Source: Bacillota bacterium (lineage in GTDB: Bacteria > Bacillota > Clostridia > Lachnospirales > Lachnospiraceae). Taken from it: a stretch of 64,000 nt of DNA. Within the stretch, counting starts at the first letter, position 1. Every line of letters starts with the position of its first letter. The position numbers and the translations under genes are program-made. The notes below the pieces were generated by a model. That model was given only the letters and a program-made list of their open reading frames with translations. It ran no database searches and had not been told where the DNA came from. Location of the stretch: positions 96,320 through 160,319 of the forward strand of contig JAEZTJ010000009.1 in the NCBI GenBank assembly GCA_023421505.1, read 5' to 3'. This document shows, one piece after another, positions 1-9,236 of the stretch.

Positions 1-2
1 TA

Positions 3-1073
3 GCTCAATCTGGTAAATTTAAATATGAATCATCTGATGCTTCTATACTGTACATCAACAATACTGGTAATGTATATGCATTTAAGCCAGGTGCTGTAAC
101 AGTAGTTGTAAAACTTAATGATGCAGCAGTTGCTACAATTGCAATTCAGGTAAGTGAGAAGAGAAGTGCTAAGATTATGAATTTAGGTAAAGAAGATGTT
201 ACTTTATCTAATAGCGTAAGTGTTTTAGATACTGACGCTGTAACAGTAAAGGTTGTAGATCTTTTAGGCGATGAAGTTGCTCTTTCTAACTTCACAGTAA
301 CTAAATTAACAGGACCTGCATCTAATATTGCTTCTGTAGACTTAGCTAATAAGAAGGTTGTTTTCGCTGGTGCTGGCGCTGCTACAGGTGATTACCAGTA
401 TAAGATCTCTGCTAATGGACTTGAGAAAGTTATTAGAGTTCATGTAAATGCACCTACTTCTAACGTTGCTTCTACCTATATGTTATCATTAGGTACAAAT
501 AGCTTGAAAGAAGTTGACAGCAAGATTACTACTACTAATCAGAGACCGGTATTAACCGTTGATTTATTCGGTATGTCAGGAACTAAGACAACAAGACCTT
601 CTATTACAGGTTCAAACTTCAAGGTAGTTGTTACAGATAAAGATGGTAAGCAGACTACATTGGGTACCAACAGTTTTGATTTAACAAGTGTAAGTGGTTC
701 AGCTCTTACAAAAGTTGCTGAAGGTTACTATCAAATAGATGCTTATGAGTATAAAACAGTTGGAACTGGTATGGATTGGGTTAATGTTGCTCATGAATTC
801 TTCACTGTAAAAGATACTCAGACAAAGCCTGTATTTGCTGAAGTTAAATCTGCAACCTTTAACTCTGCTAGCCCTACAACAATTGCTCAAACATGCCTCA
901 AGGTTACAATGAATGGTGCAGATGTATCAGGCCAGATCACAATGGATGCAACAGATTACGATGGTGATTTAGCAGGTTACATTTGGGTTAAATCTGTTAA
1001 GTATACTGAGACTATAGGTGGCTATACTTATACACATAAAGTAACAGTTAATCAAGGACTTAATTATAAATAG
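3..1073 (+). CDS. Ig-like (Big_2-type) surface protein, C-terminal part only
   Basis: The reading frame is open from the first bases of the window, so the gene starts upstream and only about 356 C-terminal residues are visible. The first 55 residues fit a bacterial Ig-like (Big_2) repeat: a run ending SSDASILYIN, then a glycine turn, then GAVTVVVKL. The rest is Thr/Ser/Val/Asn-rich beta-type sequence with no cysteine cluster, no LPXTG motif and no C-terminal membrane anchor. This composition is typical of secreted or S-layer-associated clostridial proteins. A strong terminator follows 15 bases after the stop. The next gene is an O-antigen-ligase-like membrane protein, so a cell-surface role is a reasonable inference. 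The protein's specific function cannot be read from this fragment. Confidence 0.75.
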   Translation, partial: AQSGKFKYESSDASILYINNTGNVYAFKPGAVTVVVKLNDAAVATIAIQVSEKRSAKIMNLGKEDVTLSNSVSVLDTDAVTVKVVDLLGDEVALSNFTVTKLTGPASNIASVDLANKKVVFAGAGAATGDYQYKISANGLEKVIRVHVNAPTSNVASTYMLSLGTNSLKEVDSKITTTNQRPVLTVDLFGMSGTKTTRPSITGSNFKVVVTDKDGKQTTLGTNSFDLTSVSGSALTKVAEGYYQIDAYEYKTVGTGMDWVNVAHEFFTVKDTQTKPVFAEVKSATFNSASPTTIAQTCLKVTMNGADVSGQITMDATDYDGDLAGYIWVKSVKYTETIGGYTYTHKVTVNQGLNYK

Positions 1074-1087
1074 TAATTAGTCTTTAC

Positions 1088-1126
1088 GAAAAGACCTATC
1101 AACGTTGTTGATAGGTCTTTTTTGGC
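1088..1126 (+). terminator. Rho-independent terminator
   Basis: A 13-bp perfect stem (AAGACCTATCAAC at 1091-1103 pairing with 1107-1119) has a 3-nt loop and is followed by a run of T. It ends the Ig-like protein gene. Confidence 0.93.
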
Positions 1127-1357
1127 TTAATTATAAGTTAGTCAATAATATATTATTAGTTTATTATAAATCTTGCTAACCCATAGTATTTGTACTTATT
1201 TGTAATCTTCATTACTACTGAGATGTTTAGTGTTGAAAATGATATAGTATGGAATAATTATATTAACGTAAGAATACTATTCGTTTAGGCTTGTGTTGAA
1301 TAGTTCTAATTTATATAGTATAATCTAATTCGTACTTATATACAGGAGGAATTAAGG

Positions 1358-3262
1358 ATGTCAAATAGGAAAAATAATACCAAGCAACGAACGAGTAATG
1401 CAGCAATTAGAATTGAAAGTGGCAAGAGTAGTAAAAATAGAATAGTAAACGATGATAAAAAGAAGAACTATTATTTAATACCTATATTTATTGTAATTTG
1501 TATTATTCCATTAATTATGAAATATAAGTTATATGATAGCGGTATGTCAAAGTATACTTGGTTTAACACGAATGGAAGCAGAGAAGATTATTTCTTGTAT
1601 TATAAACAGTGGTGGGTAGTAATCATATCAGGCCTTATGATTACGATTACTGCATTTAAGACTTATTTTGATAAAAAAAGTATTCGCTTTCTACCTGTAT
1701 TTATTCCTTTAGCTGTTTACGCTGCATTATCTCTATTATCTGCAGTATTTTCTAAGTATTCATCCTTTAGTTATTCCGGTAGTTTTGATCAGTTTGAAAA
1801 TGTATTTGCTTTACTTGGGTATTGTGTGATTGCATATTATACTTTTCTATTTATTAAAAATGAGCATGACTTAAGAACACTAGTTACATATATATTAATA
1901 GCAGCATTTATTATGAGCGTTATTGGTATAATGCAATTTATAGGTCATGATTTGAATATGACTGAATTTGGAAAGGGATTAATTTTTCCTAGTGAGTTTA
2001 TTAAAACACATGATATTTCATTAAATTTTGGTAATAATAGAGTATATCTAACTTTATTTAATCCAAATTATGTAGGAGTCTATGTTGCATTATTGTTACC
2101 TATAATTATGCTTCTTCTGCTTTTTACGAAAAAGATAAAACATATTATTATTTTAGCATTTGCTATGATTGGACTAGCCATCTGTATTGTAGGCTCTGGT
2201 TCAGTTACGGGTATCTTATGTGCAGGTATAGCTATTCTTTTTGCACTTGTATTTATGTGGCGCTATTTATTAAAGAGAATTTATATAACAATTCCAGTAA
2301 TAATACTATTAATCATTTCATTGTTTGTAGCAAATAGTCTGACTGACAGAGTAATTGAACAACGTATAAAAAATATGTTTAAGAATAATTCTTGGACCTA
2401 CCCTATTTCTGAAATGAATACGAATGATGATAATGTTTCATTGACATATAATCAAAATAAACTATATGTTACGTATTCATTAAATGATGATCAAACAGCG
2501 TCAATCATACCGTATGATAAAGATATGAATCCAATCCCCTGTACCTATGACGCAGCAACGAATACACTGTCTATTACTGATGAAAAATTTGCAGGTATTA
2601 CTTTAGGGGTAGAGCAAAATGGCATATTTTATATAAATACTGCGAATAAGAATTGGTACTTTTCTAATCAAACAGGAGACGGAAAATATTATTATATAAA
2701 TGATGTAGGTAAGTTTGACAAATTATATACTGCACCCTCAAAGTTTTTTGAGGGTAACGAGTTATTTGCTAGTAACCGTGGTTACATTTGGTCGAGAAGT
2801 ATTCCCCTGTTGAAAAAGTATATTATTTTGGGTTCAGGTCCGGATACTTATACACTGGTATATCCGCAGAATGATTATTTAAATATGACGAAGTCAAACT
2901 TAGGAGGAGGTATTCTTACAAAACCACATAATTTATATCTTCAAAAGGGGATACAAACAGGTGTCTTGTCATTAATAGCTTATCTTATATTCTATGGCAT
3001 GTATTTTATATCCAGTGTTCGTTTGTATATAAAGGGAAGATTTAACAGTTACTATGCTAAAGTAGGTATTGCAGTTTTTATTGGTACTTTTGCCTATATG
3101 TTAACAGGTGTCACTAACGATTCAAGTATAACTACAGCTCCTGTATACTGGGCGATTATGGGAGTAGGCATAGCTGCAAATAATTTGGCTAAACCCCTAA
3201 TATTAGAGGAAACTGCTAAATTAAAAGGAGATAGAAAAAATATTATAGGTAGCAAAGAATAG
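1358..3262 (+). CDS. O-antigen ligase / Wzy-like polysaccharide membrane protein
   Basis: This 634-residue polytopic membrane protein has a short basic N-terminus, about a dozen hydrophobic segments and the signature GSGPDTY followed by YPQNDY and KPHNLYLQ near residues 495-525. That pattern is typical of the Wzy_C/O-antigen ligase family, which joins or polymerises lipid-linked glycans at the outer face of the membrane. Residues about 340-460 form a long hydrophilic insertion between membrane segments, larger than the usual periplasmic loop of the family. The start is set by AGGAGG 9 bases upstream of the ATG. No glycosyltransferase genes adjoin it on this side, so the polymer is unknown. 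It could act in cell-surface glycan or S-layer protein glycosylation, given the surface protein next door. Confidence 0.8.
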   Translation: MSNRKNNTKQRTSNAAIRIESGKSSKNRIVNDDKKKNYYLIPIFIVICIIPLIMKYKLYDSGMSKYTWFNTNGSREDYFLYYKQWWVVIISGLMITITAFKTYFDKKSIRFLPVFIPLAVYAALSLLSAVFSKYSSFSYSGSFDQFENVFALLGYCVIAYYTFLFIKNEHDLRTLVTYILIAAFIMSVIGIMQFIGHDLNMTEFGKGLIFPSEFIKTHDISLNFGNNRVYLTLFNPNYVGVYVALLLPIIMLLLLFTKKIKHIIILAFAMIGLAICIVGSGSVTGILCAGIAILFALVFMWRYLLKRIYITIPVIILLIISLFVANSLTDRVIEQRIKNMFKNNSWTYPISEMNTNDDNVSLTYNQNKLYVTYSLNDDQTASIIPYDKDMNPIPCTYDAATNTLSITDEKFAGITLGVEQNGIFYINTANKNWYFSNQTGDGKYYYINDVGKFDKLYTAPSKFFEGNELFASNRGYIWSRSIPLLKKYIILGSGPDTYTLVYPQNDYLNMTKSNLGGGILTKPHNLYLQKGIQTGVLSLIAYLIFYGMYFISSVRLYIKGRFNSYYAKVGIAVFIGTFAYMLTGVTNDSSITTAPVYWAIMGVGIAANNLAKPLILEETAKLKGDRKNIIGSKE

Positions 3263-3600
3263 TAATAGTTTGAGTAAAATTAGGTTTCAGAAATGATAGC
3301 ACTGTATTTAACCTATTAGCAGTTAAATTGATAGTTGCAACTAATATTGAAATCATAATATAGTATATAAAGTAGTCTATCTACATGATATATTTAATTG
3401 CTCTTCTAAGATATCAATAATGTCGGAAAAAAGGTAAGAATTGACTATTTATATGTTGAAGCTTCCCAAAACTGAAACATTCAAATGTTCAAAAAGAGAT
3501 CTGATACACTTTTTGTGAGTTTCACAAAGAGCATTTATGAGATGAACTTTTGTCCCTGATATCATATTAATAATTATAACTAAAAATAATTTACATGGTT
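3263..3600. other. Intergenic stretch, nothing recognised
   Basis: AT-rich sequence between two convergent genes. I see no convincing ORF, RNA or repeat here; the only clear signal in the gap is the hairpin just downstream. Confidence 0.5.
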
Positions 3601-3601
3601 A

Positions 3602-3647
3602 AACCGCAGTATAGGCTTATAGCAAGCTTATACTGCGGTTTATTTTA
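3602..3647. terminator. Bidirectional terminator between convergent genes
   Basis: A 12-bp stem AACCGCAGTATA pairs with TATACTGCGGTT (3629-3640), with a further inner stem (GCTT/AAGC). T-rich sequence follows on the plus strand. It lies about 80 bases past the pflB stop on the minus strand. Confidence 0.8.
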
Positions 3648-3717
3648 CTGCTTCTATAATATTGGTAGTTCTAGCTTGCTTACTTCCTTTCATTTACTCT
3701 TTTGTAATAACCAATAA

Positions 3718-5943
3718 TTACAATTTACTATGAAAGGTTCTTGCAATTACTTCATCCTGTTGCTTTGGACTTAATGAGTTAAAACGTACGGCATACCCAG
3801 AGACACGGATGGTTAGGTTGGGATATTTTTCAGGGTGTTCCTTGGCATCTAATAATAAGGCACGGTCTAAAACATTGACATTAATATGATGGCCACTTTG
3901 AGAAAAATATCCATCAAGTAATGCGGTTAAGTTTTTTGTTTGCTCTGTTCTGGTTTTACCTAAAGTGTCTGGAGTTATGGAAAAGGTATAGGAGATGCCG
4001 TCTTGGCAACTATCGTAATGAAGCTTGGCTACTGAGCATAAAGAGGCTAATGCACCTTTCTTATCTCTTCCATGCATTGGGTTAGCTCCCGGTGCAAAGG
4101 GTGTGCCTGCCTTTCTTCCATCTGGGGTTGAACCGGTCTTATTACCGTATACAACATTACTGGTAATTGTCAGTATCGATAAGGTGTGTTTTGCGTTTCG
4201 ATAGGTTGGATGACTCCTAAGTGCGGTGATAAATTCATCTACGATTTTAAGTGCAATTTGGTCAACCCTATCATCGTTGTTACCAAACGCGGGATATTCA
4301 CCATCTATTATAAAATCAGAAATGATACCTCGTTCATCCTTTACGGGCTTTACTTTAGCATATTTAATAGCACTAAGCGAATCAGCAACTACAGAAAGTC
4401 CGGCTATTCCAAAGCCCATAAGTCTTTCGACTTTTGTATCGTGTAAAGCCATTTGAAGCTTTTCATAGGCATACTTATCATGCATATAATGAATAACATT
4501 CATCGTATTAGCATAAAGTCCACATAACCAATGCATCATTGGGATAAGATTGTTCATTACTTTGTCATAATCTAATATCTCGTCTTCCGCATAACTTTCT
4601 ATCTGTGGACCGATTTGCTCTCCGCTTTTCTCATCACGGCCGCCATTTAAACTCATTAACAAAACTTTAGCCAAGTTGCAGCGTGCGCCGAAGAATTGCA
4701 TCTGTTTGCCGATACGCATAGCTGATACACAGCAGGCAATTCCATAATCATCACCATACTCAGGGCGCATTAAATCATCATTTTCATATTGGATGGAATC
4801 TGTTTCAATTGACATTTTCGCACAGTAATTTTTAAATGCTTCAGGAAGTTTGCTTGACCAAAGTACAGTTAGGTTGGGCTCAGGTGCAGGGGAAAGGGTT
4901 GAGAGGGTATTTAAAAAGCGGTAGCTATTCTTAGTTACCATACTGCGTCCATCCTCGGTTATGCCGCCGATTGATTCAGTAACCCAGGTAGGATCACCAG
5001 CATACAATTCATTATACTCAGGGGTCCGCAGTTGTCTTGCCATACGTAGTTTTAGAACAAACTGATCAATGATTTCCTGAGCTTGAATTTCTGTAATAAT
5101 ACCTTTTTTTAAGTCTCTCTCAAAGTAGATATCTAAAAAGGTTGAAGTTCTTCCTAAGGACATTGCAGCACCGTTTTGTTCTTTGATAGCGCCAAGATAT
5201 GCAAAATAAAGCCATTGAACAGCTTCTCTGGCATTTGAAGCCGGAGAAGAGATATCAAAGCCATAATCAGAAGCCATTTTTTTTAGTTGATTGAGAAAAT
5301 CAATCTGTCTATATAACTCTTCCAATGTACGTATATTCTCATCATTCATTTCCTTAAGTCCAAGGGCTTGCTTATCATTTTCCTTCTGTTCGATTAAAAA
5401 ATCAACACCATATAGAGCAACTCTTCGATAATCGCCTATAATTCTACCCCTTCCGTAGGCGTCAGGAAGACCTGTAATTACTCCGCACTTTCTGGCGTTT
5501 CTCATCTCCGGAGTGTATACACGGAAGACACCATCATTATGTGTAGTGCGATAGCGAAAATGTTCCTCCACCTCTTTCGAGAGAGTATAACCATATGCTT
5601 CACAAGCCTGGCGTGCCATTCTAATACCACCGAATGGATTTACTCCTCTTTTTAATGGAGCATCTGTTTGAAAACCGAAGATGATTTCATTTTCTTTATC
5701 CAAGTAGGATGGTTTGTACGTAAGAAGAGAACTTACCTTATCCGTATTTATAGATAATACACCTTTTTCATGTTCTATTTTTGTTAGCTCCATATATTTT
5801 GTATTTAATTTTGTTGTGCGAGCCGTTGCAGTAGTCAGAAAATTTTCGTCTCCTTCATAGGGAGTATAATTATTTAGAATGAAATCTCGTACATTAATAT
5901 CTGTTTGCCATTTACCGGGCTTAAAATCATACCAAGCATTCAT
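3718..5943 (-). CDS. pflB: Pyruvate formate-lyase (formate C-acetyltransferase)
   Basis: This 741-residue glycyl-radical enzyme converts pyruvate and CoA to acetyl-CoA and formate in the cytoplasm of fermenting anaerobes. The adjacent catalytic cysteines are seen as ACCVS (Cys404-Cys405). The radical glycine lies in RVSGYAV (Gly716) close to the C-terminus, as in characterised enzymes. Length is close to the usual 740-760. The start ATG is preceded by GGAAAGG. The activating enzyme gene pflA, often directly downstream, is absent: the next thing downstream is a terminator and a convergent unrelated gene. A consensus promoter and a ZTP riboswitch lie 218-360 bases upstream. That suggests expression is tied to one-carbon/purine status, since formate feeds 10-formyl-tetrahydrofolate synthesis. 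Confidence 0.97.
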   Translation of the reverse strand: MNAWYDFKPGKWQTDINVRDFILNNYTPYEGDENFLTTATARTTKLNTKYMELTKIEHEKGVLSINTDKVSSLLTYKPSYLDKENEIIFGFQTDAPLKRGVNPFGGIRMARQACEAYGYTLSKEVEEHFRYRTTHNDGVFRVYTPEMRNARKCGVITGLPDAYGRGRIIGDYRRVALYGVDFLIEQKENDKQALGLKEMNDENIRTLEELYRQIDFLNQLKKMASDYGFDISSPASNAREAVQWLYFAYLGAIKEQNGAAMSLGRTSTFLDIYFERDLKKGIITEIQAQEIIDQFVLKLRMARQLRTPEYNELYAGDPTWVTESIGGITEDGRSMVTKNSYRFLNTLSTLSPAPEPNLTVLWSSKLPEAFKNYCAKMSIETDSIQYENDDLMRPEYGDDYGIACCVSAMRIGKQMQFFGARCNLAKVLLMSLNGGRDEKSGEQIGPQIESYAEDEILDYDKVMNNLIPMMHWLCGLYANTMNVIHYMHDKYAYEKLQMALHDTKVERLMGFGIAGLSVVADSLSAIKYAKVKPVKDERGIISDFIIDGEYPAFGNNDDRVDQIALKIVDEFITALRSHPTYRNAKHTLSILTITSNVVYGNKTGSTPDGRKAGTPFAPGANPMHGRDKKGALASLCSVAKLHYDSCQDGISYTFSITPDTLGKTRTEQTKNLTALLDGYFSQSGHHINVNVLDRALLLDAKEHPEKYPNLTIRVSGYAVRFNSLSPKQQDEVIARTFHSKL

Positions 5944-6160
5944 AAATTTCCTTTCCGCGCTTCGTAAGCCTTTTTATCGTGGCTATGCGCATGCAAAAAT
6001 TTAATTGTTTTAGCAAATACACAAACGGTTGAGTGGAAGATTTAAGTACTTATTTTTGTGTATGTACCGAGGACTCTCTTAAGAATGCTAAAGCAGTCCG
6101 AAACAACTAAGTGAAATAGTAGGGATAATTGATGCTCAGGTATTAAAAATATGAATCATA

Positions 6161-6273
6161 AAACCGCCTGAGCATTTGCCCAGGCGGTCGACATTCGTTA
6201 ATCAGCTTTATTCTAGCAAGCTTTCTATCGGTCCCTCGTGGTTAACCACACATCCGCCAGTTCCGATATATTC
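6161..6273 (-). promoter_or_regulatory. ZTP (pfl-motif) riboswitch with overlapping terminator
   Basis: Read on the minus strand, the sequence carries ATATCGG pairing with CCGATAG around the conserved AACTGGCG, then a short hairpin GTGGTTAACCAC followed by GAGGGA. After a linker of about 45 nt comes CGACCGCCTGGGCA. These are the hallmark blocks of the pfl-motif aptamer that binds ZMP/ZTP. The 3' block CCGCCTGGGCA can instead pair with TGCTCAGGCGG immediately downstream, followed by TTTT, which is a classical ligand-on expression platform. It stands 218 bases ahead of pflB, the gene family after which the motif was first named. Confidence 0.93.
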
Positions 6274-6274
6274 A

Positions 6275-6303
6275 ATTATAAAATCAATAATGAAGCTTGT
6301 CAA
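6275..6303 (-). promoter_or_regulatory. Consensus vegetative promoter for riboswitch-pflB transcript
   Basis: On the minus strand TTGACA (6303-6298) and TATAAT (6280-6275) are separated by exactly 17 bases. The predicted start is a few bases before the first helix of the riboswitch. Confidence 0.88.
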
Positions 6304-6693
6304 TGACGAGATATCTGATTTAATCTTATAAAATCTATTACATATAGTTATAATATAAATCAATGGTATTCAAATAATTCTATTTACATATAGATTTCAA
6401 ATTTTCATTCTATATCTAGGAGTAACTTTCTTCCAGGATATCAGGATATTTTATTTCCCGAAACGAGTATTATATGGGTAAATGTCGACGTATTTACTGA
6501 AAGTGTAGAATACTCAGTAGATACATTTTTGAAGTAAAAGTAAAGTAATAAATAATTATAACCGTTAGAACGCAGGAGTAAAGTTTTAGTATCTATTGTG
6601 TATTCAATTTAATAATTAATGGGATTTTGGGTATTGTGAGTATATAACACTCTTCGTATTGCCTAAATTATGCTAAGATACCATCATAAATAA
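6304..6693. other. Intergenic stretch, nothing recognised
   Basis: AT-rich sequence between the pflB promoter and the 3' end of the ECF transporter gene. I see no supported ORF or RNA in it. Confidence 0.45.
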
Positions 6694-7212
6694 TTACTTC
6701 TCTTCAACCATTTTTCTAATCTGTGGTACCTTTATCAAAACGGGTAAAATGATGGAAGCAAGGATAATTCCCATAGCATTTTGTAAAAGATTAAAAGGAA
6801 TACTGATAGAAGCTGAAGCAAAATTTCCTAATAATATTCTATCGCATATGAAATAACCAAGTGTAACGATAATAGCTCCAAGTATACCCGCCATTATAAT
6901 AGATTGTTTTCGAATATAGCGATAGGAGTAAGCAGCTATTACTGCTGTAAGTAATTTGATTATAAAGGTAGCTACCATATACTGTGTTGCACCAGCAAAG
7001 AGATCTGCTAACATAGAACCTATTCCAGCGGACAAACCGCCATAGATGGGTCCAAGGATGATACCGGACATAAGTACAAGAGAATCACCGGGGTGAATAT
7101 ACCCTCCATTTGTATTAGGAATAGGGATATGCAAAAATAAAGTTACTACACAGGTCATTGCAGCGAATAAGGCAGCTGTTACCAGTTTTGTTATCTTATT
7201 AGGATTGTACAT
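6694..7212 (-). CDS. ECF transporter S component (vitamin/cofactor precursor uptake)
   Basis: This 172-residue membrane protein has about five to six hydrophobic segments and an N-terminal LVTAALFAAMTCVVT segment with the small-residue pattern that S components use to contact the T subunit. It then has GGYIHPGDSLVLMSG and a GPIYGGLSAGIGSMLADL segment. This arrangement resembles the riboflavin/hydroxymethylpyrimidine-type S components (PF07155-like). S components bind the substrate and work with a shared EcfA/EcfA'/EcfT energising module, which is not encoded in this window. The ATG is preceded by GGAGG. The substrate cannot be named, because no riboswitch or biosynthetic neighbour was found that would identify it. 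Confidence 0.8.
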   Translation of the reverse strand: MYNPNKITKLVTAALFAAMTCVVTLFLHIPIPNTNGGYIHPGDSLVLMSGIILGPIYGGLSAGIGSMLADLFAGATQYMVATFIIKLLTAVIAAYSYRYIRKQSIIMAGILGAIIVTLGYFICDRILLGNFASASISIPFNLLQNAMGIILASIILPVLIKVPQIRKMVEEK

Positions 7213-7803
7213 TCGGTTTCCTCCACATAATTATTATAATATATACTATTATGATTTTCGAAGTATTTGCAGCTTGTATAGGTTTTATGTATTAGGTATA
7301 AAAGATTATTGAGGTATTTTATGCTGATTTGAATTTAGTATAACAATTCAGTAATGTAGATACAAAATAATAAGTCATTCATCAGAATTTAATTGATTTC
7401 ATTGAACACTTATGTTATCTCGAATTTTCCTTGTGAAAGCATAGCATACATTGATTCCATTTTCAAGTAGAGTTATTAATTTTCAAATGAATGCTTCAAG
7501 TAAATAAGAAACTTTGCAGATTAATATTATAAAATCACTTCTTATTAGCACGATATCATAATTTAAATCCATAAGTGAATTTACCAATTGATCATAAGGC
7601 ACCATACGAAAAGTATCATAACGAATGATTTCTGATAAGTACTGTTATTTACTGCGAAGTTTGAGTCATTAAGTAATTTTCTTGAAAAATGCGAGTAGTC
7701 ATATGAAACAATAGATTTCATAAAATAGAAAAATTTGTTTACTAATTTGGGAAGCTTATATTATAATAAATAATAAAGTTATCGTTTTCTTTAGGAAGTA
7801 GAG
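7213..7803. other. Intergenic stretch without recognised gene
   Basis: About 590 AT-rich bases divergent from the ECF S component. I found no supported ORF. The only recognisable structure is the family A repeat that follows. Confidence 0.45.
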
Positions 7804-7895
7804 CGAATAGTCTTGCAAAAGACATGCAGGCCCAAAGCCTCGCATACGAGGCTTATAAAGAATAGCTAAAGATGCTATTCTTCAGGATTTATCAA
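7804..7895 (+). repeat. Family A interspersed multi-hairpin repeat, partial copy
   Basis: Contains the core blocks GCGAATAGTCTTGCAAAAGAC, AAAGCCTCGCATACGAGGCT and GAATAGCTAAAGATGCTATTC, then TTCAGGATTTAT. The same blocks in the same order occur at 31327-31413 and, inverted, at 15970-16050. Two of the blocks are inverted repeats able to form hairpins. This copy lacks the AGTTTGTGCC hairpin. Confidence 0.8.
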
Positions 7896-8000
7896 AAATA
7901 AAGTAAAAATTTAAAAGAATAATCTGTTCCAATGAAAGGGGCTTTTGCACCTAATAAACATTAAAATAATGAATGAACTTATAAATGAATGGAGGTAATT

Positions 8001-9128
8001 ATGAAGGATTCCAAATTATCAATTTATATAAAAATAATAATTAATTTTCTGCTAGTTATTGCGATTGCATTATTTATGTTTTTAGTACTGCCCAGACTAT
8101 TAAGCTTTTTTATGCCGCTTATTATAGGTTGGATTGTATCATTAATTGCTAATCCTCTTGTACGTTTTTTAGATAAACGAGTGAAGCTATTAAGAAAGCA
8201 TAGTTCGTTTATTATCATTGTCACTGTTATTTTATTAATCGTAGGTATTATGACGGTTCTGTCGTTAGTTATATTTAAGGAAGCTAAGGAATTAGCAGAC
8301 AATCTTCCTGTTATTATGGAGAACGCAAGAGAAAAATTTACCGGAGTAACAGAATATATCAGCGAAAAGACAAGGACTATGCCTGGAAGCGTACGTAATG
8401 CGATTGATAAAACAATTACAGGTATAGGTAATTATATTAATAACTTTACGAGTAATGACAATACAATTACGATTAATAGGGTAGGTCTATATGCGAAAAA
8501 TGTAGCAGAAGGATTTCTGTATGTTATTATAACCATATTATCAGCTTATTTCTTCACTGCCTGCAAAGATGAGCTGGCTGCCGGTTTCAAAAAACATCTG
8601 CCGGAATCTATTATCAATTATTGGAGATTGATTTTTCATAATTTTAAAACTGCTTTTGGTGGATATTTTAAGGCACAATTTAAAATTATGCTGATTTTGA
8701 TTGTAATTATGTTTGCTGGCTTTGAAATATTACAGGTGAGTTACTCGTTTTTAATTGCTTTAGGTATTGCATTTCTTGATTTTCTACCAGTATTTGGGAC
8801 AGGTACAATCTTATGGCCTTGGGCTTTGATTGATGTCATATCAGGGAATTATATCAGGGCAGTTAGTCTTATAGCGATTTATCTCATCTGCCAGATAATA
8901 AAGCAAATATTACAGCCCAAGATGGTAGGTGATAGTATTGGACTTCATCCCTTAGCAACCTTAATATTTCTATTTACCGGATATAAGCTATATGGTGTGT
9001 TAGGAATGATAATTGGCATACCCGTAGGTATGGTTATAGTGAATTTGTATCGCATAGGAATGTTTGATCGTCTGATTAAAGGCTTTAAAATTATAGCTAA
9101 TGATATAAATGAATATAGAAAGTTCTAA
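8001..9128 (+). CDS. AI-2E family transporter, sporulation protein YtvI-like
   Basis: This is a 375-residue membrane protein of the AI-2 exporter superfamily (PF01594). It has hydrophobic segments near residues 10-65, a coiled, polar central part (about 85-165), and a C-terminal block of membrane helices containing the family signature of GIAFLDFLPVFGTG and QIIKQILQPKMVGDSIGLHPL. Length and layout match the sporulation-associated YtvI subgroup found across spore-forming Firmicutes, whose transported substrate is not established. I place the start at 8001 because GGAGGT sits 4-9 bases upstream; the in-frame ATG at 7989 overlaps that ribosome site. It appears monocistronic. Confidence 0.82.
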   Translation: MKDSKLSIYIKIIINFLLVIAIALFMFLVLPRLLSFFMPLIIGWIVSLIANPLVRFLDKRVKLLRKHSSFIIIVTVILLIVGIMTVLSLVIFKEAKELADNLPVIMENAREKFTGVTEYISEKTRTMPGSVRNAIDKTITGIGNYINNFTSNDNTITINRVGLYAKNVAEGFLYVIITILSAYFFTACKDELAAGFKKHLPESIINYWRLIFHNFKTAFGGYFKAQFKIMLILIVIMFAGFEILQVSYSFLIALGIAFLDFLPVFGTGTILWPWALIDVISGNYIRAVSLIAIYLICQIIKQILQPKMVGDSIGLHPLATLIFLFTGYKLYGVLGMIIGIPVGMVIVNLYRIGMFDRLIKGFKIIANDINEYRKF

Positions 9129-9236
9129 TTTTTTTAAATAAGTCAAATGATGCATATACAAATGAGGAAATCAATGGTAAAATGATACTAGCATGTAATA
9201 TGCAAAAGATACCATTTAGAACTGAGGAGTATATGT

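Noticed and set aside
8024..8302. 92-residue ORF antisense to the YtvI-like gene
   Set aside because: It is a shadow of a well-supported membrane protein gene in another frame.
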